Origin: Erysipelotrichaceae bacterium | GTDB taxonomy: Bacteria > Bacillota_I > Bacilli_A > Erysipelotrichales > Erysipelotrichaceae | Assembly: GCA_027449005.1 (NCBI GenBank) | Contig: DAIDML010000251.1 | Coordinates: 1-5,589, forward strand | Length of the DNA: 5,589 nt | Reading direction: 5' to 3' | In this document: piece by piece, positions 1-5,589 of the stretch | Numbering within the stretch: position 1 is the stretch's first letter | Layout of the letters: each line of letters opens with the position of its first letter | Program-made: the position numbers and the translations under genes | The notes under the pieces: model-generated | The model's database searches: none | What the model was told of the DNA's origin: nothing | Seen by the model: only the letters and a program-made list of their open reading frames with translations

Positions 1-1
1 A

Positions 2-229
2 GGGGATGGCCGTCATCGCTATGCGGTAGCAGGTGGTGTCCTTTACTTCGCAGACAATGTGGCTACCATCTTAACAGATGCGATTGAACGCAGTGATGAG
101 ATTGACATTGAACGTGCTAGAAGAGCGAAAGAGAGAGCCGAAAGAGCACTCAAAGATCCAAACAGCGATATTCGTAAAGCTGAAGTTTCCCTTAAGAGAG
201 CGCTTAATCGTATCGACGTTGCCTCATGA
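2..229 (+). CDS. atpC: F1Fo ATP synthase epsilon subunit, C-terminal part (5' truncated)
   Basis: This is the last 75 codons of the epsilon subunit of the F1 sector, the central-stalk protein that couples rotation to catalysis and can inhibit ATP hydrolysis through its C-terminal helices. The visible part begins in the end of the N-terminal beta-sandwich (HRYAVAGGVLYFADNVATIL, the usual 'V.GG.L...DN.VTIL' pattern). It continues into the helical hairpin: AIERSDEIDIERARRAKERA, a link with DPNSDI, then a second helix ending RALNRIDVAS. The Asp-Ile-Asp before a run of Arg/Lys/Glu/Ala is typical of the family. The start lies outside the window; the frame is read from position 2 and ends with TGA at 227-229. 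It overlaps the next gene by four bases (ATGA), implying translational coupling at the end of the atp operon. The identification is firm; only the 5' boundary is unknown. Confidence 0.95.
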   Translation, partial: GDGRHRYAVAGGVLYFADNVATILTDAIERSDEIDIERARRAKERAERALKDPNSDIRKAEVSLKRALNRIDVAS

Positions 230-426
230 TTACACTTGAGCCTATCGTTAATATTCTCTTACACTTCTTTGGCTTCTTTGTGGCCATGTTGGGTTTGTCA
301 GCGCTTAACTTTGAGAAAGCTCTTCGTCAAGGAAGAACGTTTCAAGCCCAAGTGCTCTATGTTGGGACAGCGATGGCTCTTGGTTACCTAATAGCCCAGT
401 TCTTAATTCAATTAATGATGCCTTAA
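226..426 (+). CDS. DUF1146 family small membrane protein (YwzB-like)
   Basis: This is a 66-residue protein with two predicted membrane helices, at about residues 6-26 (IVNILLHFFGFFVAMLGLSA) and 44-64 (LYVGTAMALGYLIAQFLIQL). A polar, positively charged loop between them carries LNFEKALRQGRTFQAQVLY at 27-45. That loop pattern (NFEK.L..GR..QA..LY) and the position straight after atpC match the DUF1146/YwzB family of Firmicutes, whose function is, to my knowledge, not established. The ATG overlaps the atpC stop as ATGA, so it is probably translated by coupling as the last cistron of the atp operon. The hairpin just behind its stop supports this being the operon end. A role linked to ATP synthase is suggested only by position. 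The length is normal for the family. Confidence 0.88.
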   Translation: MITLEPIVNILLHFFGFFVAMLGLSALNFEKALRQGRTFQAQVLYVGTAMALGYLIAQFLIQLMMP

Positions 427-463
427 AAACATGAGTTCACATTTTTAGCTCATGTTTTTTCTT
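425..463 (+). terminator. Intrinsic terminator of the atp operon
   Basis: A perfect 11-bp stem is formed by AAAAACATGAG at 425-435 and CTCATGTTTTT at 449-459, which can extend by a T.G and a T-A pair into the loop. The T-rich run at 455-463 follows on the 3' side. The stem begins inside the stop codon of the DUF1146 gene, so it ends the atpC-containing transcript. It is followed within 20 bases by the promoter of the next gene. Confidence 0.85.
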
Positions 464-473
464 TCGCTTAATG

Positions 474-482
474 TGTTATAAT
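474..482 (+). promoter_or_regulatory. Extended -10 promoter of mbl/mreB
   Basis: TGTTATAAT at 474-482 is a perfect extended -10 element (TGn plus TATAAT) for the housekeeping sigma factor. No convincing -35 hexamer lies 16-18 bases upstream; that position falls in the T-run of the preceding terminator, consistent with an extended -10 promoter that depends little on -35. The predicted start near 488-490 gives a leader of only about 20 bases before the ATG at 508. The likely ribosome binding site, GTGAGGT at 494-500, fills most of it. Confidence 0.7.
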
Positions 483-507
483 AAGTCATGCAAGTGAGGT
501 CGTTCCC

Positions 508-1491
508 ATGTTATTTTCAAAATCTGTAGGTATCGATTTAGGTACCGCCAACATCTTAATTTACGTTAAAGGACAAGGAGTGGTTCTTGATGAACCTTCT
601 GTTGTGGCTTTAGACGCCGAAACCAAAAAATGTTTATCCGTAGGTCAATCCGCAAAAGATATGTTAGGTCGTACACCTGGACGTATCATGGCGGTTCGTC
701 CACTTAAAGATGGTGTTATCGCTGACTTTGAAGTCACCGAGATTATGCTTCAACATTTCATTCGTAAACTTAAACTTAAAGGGATGTTTTCACGTCCTAC
801 GATTTTAATCTGTTGTCCTTCTAACATTACCTCAGTTGAGCGTAATGCGATTCGTGATGCAGCTTATCGTGCTGGTGCGAAGAAAGTATACATTGAAGAA
901 GAACCTAAAGTAGCCGCGATTGGTGCTGGGTTAGACATTTCAAAACCTAATGGAAACATGGTTTTAGACATTGGTGGTGGAACCACCGATGTGGCGATTC
1001 TTTCCTTAGGTGAAATCGTAACTTCCACATCGCTTAAAATTGCGGGTGACAAGCTGGATCGTGATATTATCAAATACATCAAAGAATCCTATAAACTACT
1101 CATAGGTGATCGTACGGCTGAAGAAGTGAAGAAACGCATTGGTACCGCATGGCGTGGTTCTACTCAAGAAACGATGGACATCAGTGGTCGTGACTTAGTT
1201 ACAGGTCTTCCACACACCATCACAATGAATTCAGAAGAAACAGAACTTGCGATACGTGAATCCTTACAAGACATTGTGCGAGCATGTCGTACGGTGCTTG
1301 AACAAACGCCACCAGAATTATCTGCAGACATTGTTACTCGTGGTGTTGTCTTAACAGGAGGAGGAGCATTATTAAGGGGGATTGATGAACTCTTAATGAA
1401 TGAACTGAACGTTCCTGTTTATATTGCTGAAAACGCATTGACCTGTGTTGCGGAAGGCACAGGAATCATGTTAGAAACATTATCTAAATAA
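508..1491 (+). CDS. mbl: MreB/Mbl family rod-shape actin homologue
   Basis: This 327-residue bacterial actin forms membrane-associated filaments that guide peptidoglycan synthesis during side-wall growth. The actin-fold nucleotide site is complete: phosphate-1 loop GIDLGTAN at residues 8-15, phosphate-2 loop LDIGGGTTDVA at 153-163, and adenosine loop LTGGGALL at 282-289. PSVVALD, RPLKDGVIADFE and YIEEEPKVAAIGAG are further family signatures. Phrases such as ICCPSNITSVE and TPPELSADIV next to RGVVLTGGGALL resemble Bacillus subtilis Mbl more than MreB, and no mreC or mreD follows, again as for Mbl. I therefore prefer mbl, though mreB is a fair generic name and the paralogue choice is an inference. 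The length is normal. The start follows GTGAGGT with suitable spacing and leaves the usual few residues before the first motif. The gene sits between two terminators and has its own promoter, so it is probably transcribed alone. Confidence 0.95.
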   Translation: MLFSKSVGIDLGTANILIYVKGQGVVLDEPSVVALDAETKKCLSVGQSAKDMLGRTPGRIMAVRPLKDGVIADFEVTEIMLQHFIRKLKLKGMFSRPTILICCPSNITSVERNAIRDAAYRAGAKKVYIEEEPKVAAIGAGLDISKPNGNMVLDIGGGTTDVAILSLGEIVTSTSLKIAGDKLDRDIIKYIKESYKLLIGDRTAEEVKKRIGTAWRGSTQETMDISGRDLVTGLPHTITMNSEETELAIRESLQDIVRACRTVLEQTPPELSADIVTRGVVLTGGGALLRGIDELLMNELNVPVYIAENALTCVAEGTGIMLETLSK

Positions 1492-1497
1492 AATAAT

Positions 1498-1532
1498 AAC
1501 CTCATGAACATTGTAATCATGAGGTTTTCTTT
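1498..1532 (+). terminator. Intrinsic terminator of mbl/mreB
   Basis: A perfect 10-bp stem, AACCTCATGA at 1498-1507 with TCATGAGGTT at 1517-1526, encloses a 9-base loop. A T-rich tract (TTTTCTTT, 1525-1532) follows. It begins six bases after the mbl stop codon. It separates mbl from the downstream PemK/MazF-like gene, so that gene needs either its own promoter or readthrough. Confidence 0.85.
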
Positions 1533-1552
1533 AGGAATTAAAGGGTCTTTCT

Positions 1553-1574
1553 CTTATGTTAAGACATAGGAGGG
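1553..1574 (+). promoter_or_regulatory. Leader of the PemK/MazF-like gene: possible -10, small hairpin and strong RBS
   Basis: Three overlapping signals lie here. TATGTT at 1555-1560 is a plausible but imperfect -10, with only a weak -35 candidate (TTAGGA, 1531-1536, 18-base spacer). An inverted repeat, TATGT (1555-1559) with ACATA (1564-1568), could extend to 1553-1570 as RNA with one U.G pair. A strong ribosome binding site, AGGAGGG at 1568-1574, sits three bases before the ATG at 1578. The hairpin would cover the first bases of that site. The RBS is secure; the promoter and the hairpin are tentative. Confidence 0.4.
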
Positions 1575-1577
1575 ATT

Positions 1578-2087
1578 ATGAGTGATTATGAATTAATTCA
1601 AAAAGCATATCAATGCAAGAGCAAAGAAGAGGGATTACACTATTATACTCAAGTAGTGCATCATCAAGCACAAACCATGTCATTGAGTCAGCTTAAGATG
1701 GAGTGTGTCTCTTTCATTAATCGACTTCAAAGACAAAACATGAAGATGGATCATTCATTGAACGTGGGGGATGTCTGTTATATTGACTATGGTCCCATGT
1801 ATCAATATGAAGCAGGGTATCAACACTTTGGGATTGTATTAAAACTGGCTCATTATAAAGCGTTTGTGGTACCACTCACTTCCAACACAACCACTCATCA
1901 CAGTGAAAAAGAACATGTCTTTAAAGTGGGTTTCATTGAAGGACTCACTAAACATTCGATTTGTTTTCTTAATGATGCGAAATTCATCAACACCTCAAGA
2001 ATCATCGATGTATATGGACATTTACCTGTCCATGATGAGCGTTTTATTCAACTTCGGCGTAAAGTTTTTGAAACAATCTTTGGGTGA
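1578..2087 (+). CDS. PemK/MazF-fold protein with N-terminal extension, no visible antitoxin
   Basis: This 169-residue protein has a PemK/MazF-like (CcdB/PemK barrel) domain at about residues 62-169. It shows the opening strand and loop GDVCYIDYGP (64-73), a strand GIVLKL (85-90), and AFVVPLTSN (95-103). The closing part HSICFLNDAKFINTSRII (126-143) plus the helix HDERFIQLRRKVFETIF fits the 'S.LL.Q.R.I...RL' and terminal-helix pattern of MazF. Family members are usually mRNA or tRNA endoribonucleases acting in the cytoplasm, about 110-120 residues long. Here an extra, mostly helical and polar segment of about 60 residues precedes the barrel. The Arg that normally follows the loop (G.RP.VV) is not visible: the sequence reads AGYQHFGIVL. 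The Thr of PLTS, matching the second active-site residue, is present. No antitoxin gene lies on either side. The start is supported by AGGAGGG. The TGA stop overlaps a GTG of tilS. The fold call is fairly sure; toxin activity is doubtful. Confidence 0.75.
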   Translation: MSDYELIQKAYQCKSKEEGLHYYTQVVHHQAQTMSLSQLKMECVSFINRLQRQNMKMDHSLNVGDVCYIDYGPMYQYEAGYQHFGIVLKLAHYKAFVVPLTSNTTTHHSEKEHVFKVGFIEGLTKHSICFLNDAKFINTSRIIDVYGHLPVHDERFIQLRRKVFETIFG

Positions 2088-3292
2088 TATGGTATTCTAT
2101 ACCCATGAATAAACTTTACCTATACCAAAACAAAACGTGTGTCCTTCTAGTGTCAGGAGGACCAGATTCGATGGCTTTAGCTCATTTGGCTGTTGCTTCC
2201 TCACTTCACGTGGTTTTAGTCAGTGTGAATTACCATAAACGTACGACTTCACATCATGACATCGAAGTGGTTCAAAGCTTCGCAAATCATTATCATCTAC
2301 CTTTACATGTGTTTGATGCCTATGACTTGGAAGGCAATTTTCAAGCGAAGGCACGAGATTTCAGATATCAAAAAGCACTGGAAGTAGCACATGAAGTGAA
2401 AGCGGATGTGATCATGACCGCCCACCACATGGATGATCATCTTGAAACATACTTATGGCAACTTAAACGCAATCACAAACCACTGTATTATGGAATTAAA
2501 CCAACCACCTGGCTTCAAGAGTTTGAACTGGTTCGACCACTGCTTGAGTTAAGCAAACAAGACCTCATACACTACAACCAACTTCATGACATTACGTATG
2601 TGATTGATGAGTCCAATCATCAACCGGTGTATACACGCAATGTGATTCGACAAACCCTTTTGGAAATGAGCGAGGAAGAGAAACAAATCCATCTTCATGC
2701 ACTCAATGAAGCAAATCATCAACTTGAAGCCATGATGAGATCGTTTCAATCTCATATCACTGATCAAGGGATAGAAGTGACGTGGTTTAAAACATTGTCT
2801 TTGGATGAACAACACCGATGTCTTCGTTTCTTCTTGAATCAACATAAAGCCATCAAAGCTTCTGAAGATGCTTTGAATCAGTTTATGCATCATCTTGATC
2901 ACAATGATTATCATCAATTCTTTTCACCTGTATACCTTATGGTTCATCGAGGTTGGGTGCAAATCTTTAGACCAACCCCACCTCTTCACATTCAATGTCA
3001 TTCAATTGATGAACTTAAAAACCTTAACACTGAATCATTCAACTTTGATTTGAAAACCATTCGTTGTGAGTTTATTGATTCTGATTTCCCACTCATCTTA
3101 AGATATGCGAAACCTAAAGATCGGATGCAGATTAAAATCGGTCGTAAAAAAGTGTTTAATTGGTTGAGTGAGAAAAAGATTCCACGAATCATGCGACAAA
3201 CTTGGATGGTCATTGAAAACGCAGAAAAACAGATTATTTATGTGAAAGGTTGGGGTGCTGATATGGTTCATAGGACTAACATTCACCCTTAA
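2084..3292 (+). CDS. tilS: tRNA(Ile) lysidine synthetase TilS
   Basis: TilS is a cytoplasmic ATP-dependent ligase that attaches lysine to C34 of the CAU-anticodon tRNA-Ile, switching it from reading AUG to AUA and from Met to Ile charging. The N-type ATP pyrophosphatase loop SGGPDS lies at residues 17-22 counted from the ATG at 2105. MTAHHMDDHLET (104-115) is the family's second core motif, and ARDFRYQ and DESNHQPVYTRNVIR are also typical. The C-terminal TilS domain carries LRYAKPKDRM (from about 332), GRKKVFNWLSEKKIPR (from 346) and YVKGWG near the end. Two starts are possible: GTG at 2084 (402 residues, overlapping the upstream stop as GTGA) or ATG at 2105 (395 residues). Neither has a clear ribosome binding site, so coupling to the upstream gene is likely. 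The shorter form gives the more usual N-terminus. The protein is rich in His. It is followed by hpt, as in many Bacillota. Confidence 0.93.
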   Translation: MIWYSIPMNKLYLYQNKTCVLLVSGGPDSMALAHLAVASSLHVVLVSVNYHKRTTSHHDIEVVQSFANHYHLPLHVFDAYDLEGNFQAKARDFRYQKALEVAHEVKADVIMTAHHMDDHLETYLWQLKRNHKPLYYGIKPTTWLQEFELVRPLLELSKQDLIHYNQLHDITYVIDESNHQPVYTRNVIRQTLLEMSEEEKQIHLHALNEANHQLEAMMRSFQSHITDQGIEVTWFKTLSLDEQHRCLRFFLNQHKAIKASEDALNQFMHHLDHNDYHQFFSPVYLMVHRGWVQIFRPTPPLHIQCHSIDELKNLNTESFNFDLKTIRCEFIDSDFPLILRYAKPKDRMQIKIGRKKVFNWLSEKKIPRIMRQTWMVIENAEKQIIYVKGWGADMVHRTNIHP

Positions 3293-3305
3293 TATGTGAT
3301 AAAAT
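3276..3305 (+). promoter_or_regulatory. Probable promoter of hpt
   Basis: TGATAAAAT at 3297-3305 is an extended -10 (TGn plus TAAAAT, one mismatch to TATAAT). A weak -35, CTAACA at 3276-3281 (4 of 6 to TTGACA), lies 18 bases upstream inside the end of tilS. Transcription would start near 3312, just before the strong ribosome binding site of hpt. There is no terminator between tilS and hpt, so this would add to readthrough from upstream. Confidence 0.5.
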
Positions 3306-3325
3306 AAGACGAACGCGGAGGAATT

Positions 3326-3874
3326 ATGACACAAATTCATAAAGACATTAAACGTGTATTCGTGGATGAAGCATCCATCATTGCACGCTCAAAAGAACTC
3401 GGAAAGCAAATCAGTGAAGACTATGACAGAGAAGGCAAGAATCCACTGCTTGTAGCGGTATTAAAAGGTTCTATTCCTTTCATGGCTGAGCTCATGAAAC
3501 ATATCACCATTGATGTGGAAATGGACTTTATGGCAGTTTCATCTTATGAAGGGACTCGCTCCATTGGAGATGTGAAAATCCTTAAAGATTTAGATCGTTC
3601 CATTAAGGGTCTTGATATCTTATTGGTTGAAGACATTGTGGATACAGGTCGTACCATTGATCAAGTTGTTCAATTATTGATGAATAAAGGGGCAAGAGAA
3701 GTTAAGATTGTTTCCTTACTTGATAAACCAAGTCGTCGTGTCTTAGAAATGAATGCGGACTACATTGGTTTCACCATTGAAGATGCCTTCGTGGTTGGAT
3801 TTGGATTAGACTTTAATGAAAAATATCGTAATTTACCGTACATTGGTGTCTTAAAAGACGAACTTTACCAATAA
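3326..3874 (+). CDS. hpt: Hypoxanthine(-guanine) phosphoribosyltransferase
   Basis: This 182-residue cytoplasmic purine-salvage enzyme transfers phosphoribosyl from PRPP to hypoxanthine or guanine, giving IMP or GMP. All the type I phosphoribosyltransferase landmarks are in place: the pyrophosphate loop VLKGS (45-49), the flexible-loop SSYEG (72-76), and the PRPP-binding motif VEDIVDTGRT (101-110) with its Glu-Asp pair. LLDKPSRR (131-138) supplies the base-contacting Lys, and AFVVGFGLDFNEKYRNLPYI (154-173) forms the purine pocket. The length is typical of bacterial HPRT. The start is set by GGAGG at 3317-3321, four bases before the ATG. It lies 33 bases after tilS, with a probable promoter in between, and 27 bases before ftsH. 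The tilS-hpt-ftsH order is conserved in Bacillota, and in Listeria TilS and HPRT occur as one fused protein; here they are separate. The symbol hprT is equally used. Confidence 0.96.
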   Translation: MTQIHKDIKRVFVDEASIIARSKELGKQISEDYDREGKNPLLVAVLKGSIPFMAELMKHITIDVEMDFMAVSSYEGTRSIGDVKILKDLDRSIKGLDILLVEDIVDTGRTIDQVVQLLMNKGAREVKIVSLLDKPSRRVLEMNADYIGFTIEDAFVVGFGLDFNEKYRNLPYIGVLKDELYQ

Positions 3875-3901
3875 ACTTGACTCTTTGAAAGGAGAATAAG
3901 G

Positions 3902-5589
3902 ATGAATAAAAATCGCTTTTTCAATCTCATTCCTTGGATCATCGTGTTACTTGCGGTGATCAGTATTTCATCAATACTGAACACACCAACTGTAAAACGT
4001 TTGAATTATAACGAATTTAATTCCCTTGTGGAACGTGGTGTCATTACTGAAATCAGTTTGTCTGTAGCCAATGTGGTTGTGGATGTGCGTGGTACCTACA
4101 AAGAAGGTAATCAAACCATTACCTTCGTTTCACGTATTCCAAATACTGAACAATCCACCAATAACTTAGTGGAACGTTTACAAACCTCAGGGGCGATTGT
4201 GACGATTGTCAACCCGTATGAATCCAATGCCTTTGTGGATGCCTTGATTCAAATCGTGCCCTTCTTATTGTTTGGTGGATTTGCTTTCTTCTTACTCACA
4301 CGCATGAATGGCAGCAACAACAACAAAGCCTTCGAATTTGGACGTTCCAAAGCTCGATTAGAGGGTAACATCCGTGTACGTTTTGATGATGTTGCGGGTG
4401 CTGATGAAGAAAAAGAAGAAATGGTTGAACTTATTGAATATCTTAAAAACCCTAAGAAATTTGTTAAGATGGGGGCCCGTATTCCAAAGGGGATCCTTCT
4501 CTCTGGAGCACCCGGTACTGGTAAAACCTTACTAGCTAAAGCGGTTGCGGGTGAAGCGGATGTTCCTTTCTACTCCATTTCTGGTTCTGACTTCGTTGAA
4601 ATGTTTGTTGGGGTTGGAGCAAGTCGTGTCCGTGACATGTTTAAGAAAGCTCAAGCCACTGCACCTTGTATCGTCTTCATTGATGAAATCGATGCGGTGG
4701 GTCGTCAACGTGGGACCGGTTTAGGTGGAGGACACGATGAGCGTGAACAACCCCTCAACCAACTGCTTGTGGAGATGGATGGTATTGGTGAAAACACCGG
4801 TGTCGTGATCATTGCCGCAACCAACCGACCTGACGTACTAGACCCTGCTTTACTGCGTCCTGGACGTTTTGACCGTCAAATTACGGTTTCACTTCCTGAT
4901 AAACGTGGACGTCATGCGATCTTAAAAGTGCATGCACGCAACAAGCAAATGGCAGCTGATATTGATTTAGAAGGATTAGCTCGTCGTACTCCAGGATTCT
5001 CTGGGGCTGACTTAGAAAACGTGCTCAATGAAGCGGCTATCTTAGCTGTAAGAGATAAAAAAGATGTGATTGAAATGCAGCATCTTGATGAAGCGGTTGA
5101 TCGTGTCATGATGGGACCTGCGAAGAAATCACGTAAATATTCAGAACGAGAAAAATACCTTGTGGCGGTCCATGAAACCGGCCATGCGGTCATAGGATTG
5201 CTGGTAGAAGAAGCGGATATGGTTCAAAAAGTCACCATCATTCCTCGTGGAATGGCGGGTGGATATAACCTTATGACACCAAAAGAAGAACGTATGATGG
5301 CGACGAAGTCGGACTTAATGGCCAAGATTACTGGACTTCTTGGTGGTCGTGTTGCTGAAGAAATCGTGCTTAATGAAATCTCAAGTGGTGCATACAATGA
5401 TATTGAGCGTGCCACTAACATTGCTCGTGATATGGTCATGAGCTATGGTATGAGTAAATTAGGTCCAATTCAATATGAAAAATCAGGAGGGAATGTGTTC
5501 TTAGGACGTGACTATTCATCTTCACGTAACTATTCAGGACAAATTGCCTTTGAGATTGATAAAGAAGTTCGTCTTTTAAGACACCAATG
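3902..5589 (+). CDS. ftsH: ATP-dependent zinc metalloprotease FtsH (3' truncated)
   Basis: FtsH is a membrane-anchored AAA+ hexamer that extracts and degrades damaged membrane proteins and selected regulators. The window holds 562 codons and no stop, so the C-terminus is missing. Domains in order: membrane helix 1 (about 8-26), an extracytoplasmic domain (about 28-113), and membrane helix 2 (about 116-133). The AAA+ module follows, with Walker A GAPGTGKT (202-209), the pore loop MFVGVG, Walker B IVFIDEID (257-264) and the second-region-of-homology motif RPGRFDR (319-325). The M41 protease domain has the zinc site HETGH (424-428) and the third-ligand Asp500 in [11 protein letters not shown]. 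The usual motif is HEAGH, so Ala-to-Thr is a variant that keeps all ligands. [10 protein letters not shown] also differs from the common EREQTLNQLL. The start follows AAAGGAG (3888-3894). With hpt 27 bases upstream and no terminator between, it is probably co-transcribed. Confidence 0.96.
   Translation, partial: MNKNRFFNLIPWIIVLLAVISISSILNTPTVKRLNYNEFNSLVERGVITEISLSVANVVVDVRGTYKEGNQTITFVSRIPNTEQSTNNLVERLQTSGAIVTIVNPYESNAFVDALIQIVPFLLFGGFAFFLLTRMNGSNNNKAFEFGRSKARLEGNIRVRFDDVAGADEEKEEMVELIEYLKNPKKFVKMGARIPKGILLSGAPGTGKTLLAKAVAGEADVPFYSISGSDFVEMFVGVGASRVRDMFKKAQATAPCIVFIDEIDAVGRQRGTGLGGGHDEREQPLNQLLVEMDGIGENTGVVIIAATNRPDVLDPALLRPGRFDRQITVSLPDKRGRHAILKVHARNKQMAADIDLEGLARRTPGFSGADLENVLNEAAILAVRDKKDVIEMQHLDEAVDRVMMGPAKKSRKYSEREKYLVAVHETGHAVIGLLVEEADMVQKVTIIPRGMAGGYNLMTPKEERMMATKSDLMAKITGLLGGRVAEEIVLNEISSGAYNDIERATNIARDMVMSYGMSKLGPIQYEKSGGNVFLGRDYSSSRNYSGQIAFEIDKEVRLLRHQ

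Noticed and set aside
864..1082. Minus-strand ORF of 72 codons inside mbl
   Set aside because: It lies wholly opposite a highly conserved actin-fold coding region, has no ribosome binding site context and resembles no family.
1864..2112. Plus-strand ORF of 82 codons in another frame across the end of the PemK/MazF-like gene
   Set aside because: The other frame encodes the recognisable barrel with a strong RBS. This ORF has no family signature, so I do not accept it as a hidden antitoxin.
2549..3340. Three minus-strand ORFs opposite tilS
   Set aside because: They shadow conserved TilS sequence. Their length comes from the base composition of the sense strand.
3877..3912. TTGACT at 3877-3882 as a -35 for an ftsH promoter
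   Set aside because: No -10 lies at 16-18 bases; the nearest A/T run (3907-3912) is 24 bases away and inside the coding region.
4912..5439. Two minus-strand ORFs opposite ftsH
   Set aside because: They lie opposite the M41 protease domain, with no independent evidence of coding.
1..5589. Alternative genetic code (UGA = Trp), CRISPR, IS element, tRNA or rRNA
   Set aside because: TGA ends two genes at sensible family lengths and Trp is TGG. No direct-repeat array, transposase signature, terminal inverted repeats or structured RNA gene was seen on either strand.

Overview
The window is a stretch of a low-GC (about 40% by eye) Firmicutes/Bacillota-type chromosome with every gene on the + strand. 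TGA acts as a stop (end of atpC, end of the PemK/MazF-like gene) and Trp is TGG, so this is not a Mycoplasma-type UGA=Trp genome. An Mbl-type MreB, a DUF1146 (YwzB) protein directly after atpC, and the tilS-hpt-ftsH cluster all fit Bacillota. Erysipelotrichia or a related lineage is my best guess, but I cannot prove this from the sequence.

Layout. (1) Positions 1-426: the tail of the ATP synthase operon, with the 3' end of atpC overlapping a small two-helix membrane protein (DUF1146) by ATGA and closing with an intrinsic terminator. (2) Positions 470-1532: a monocistronic-looking mbl/mreB cytoskeleton gene with an extended -10 promoter just after the upstream terminator and its own terminator behind it. 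(3) Positions 1553-3292: a PemK/MazF-fold protein with an N-terminal extension of about 60 residues and no visible antitoxin, overlapping tilS (tRNA-Ile lysidine synthetase) by GTGA. (4) Positions 3276-5589: hpt (hypoxanthine phosphoribosyltransferase) with a probable promoter of its own, then ftsH (membrane AAA+ metalloprotease) 27 nt later, cut by the window end.

How the genes fit together. The window joins two widely conserved housekeeping blocks: the ATP synthase end with a cell-shape gene, and the translation-fidelity, purine-salvage and membrane-proteolysis cluster tilS-hpt-ftsH. The least ordinary gene is the PemK/MazF-like ORF at 1578-2087. It has the toxin fold signature, but the Arg normally used for RNA cleavage is not at the expected place, it carries an extra N-terminal segment, and it is translationally linked to tilS rather than to an antitoxin. 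I see no mobile element, CRISPR array, rRNA or tRNA. No intergenic stretch exceeds about 90 bases.
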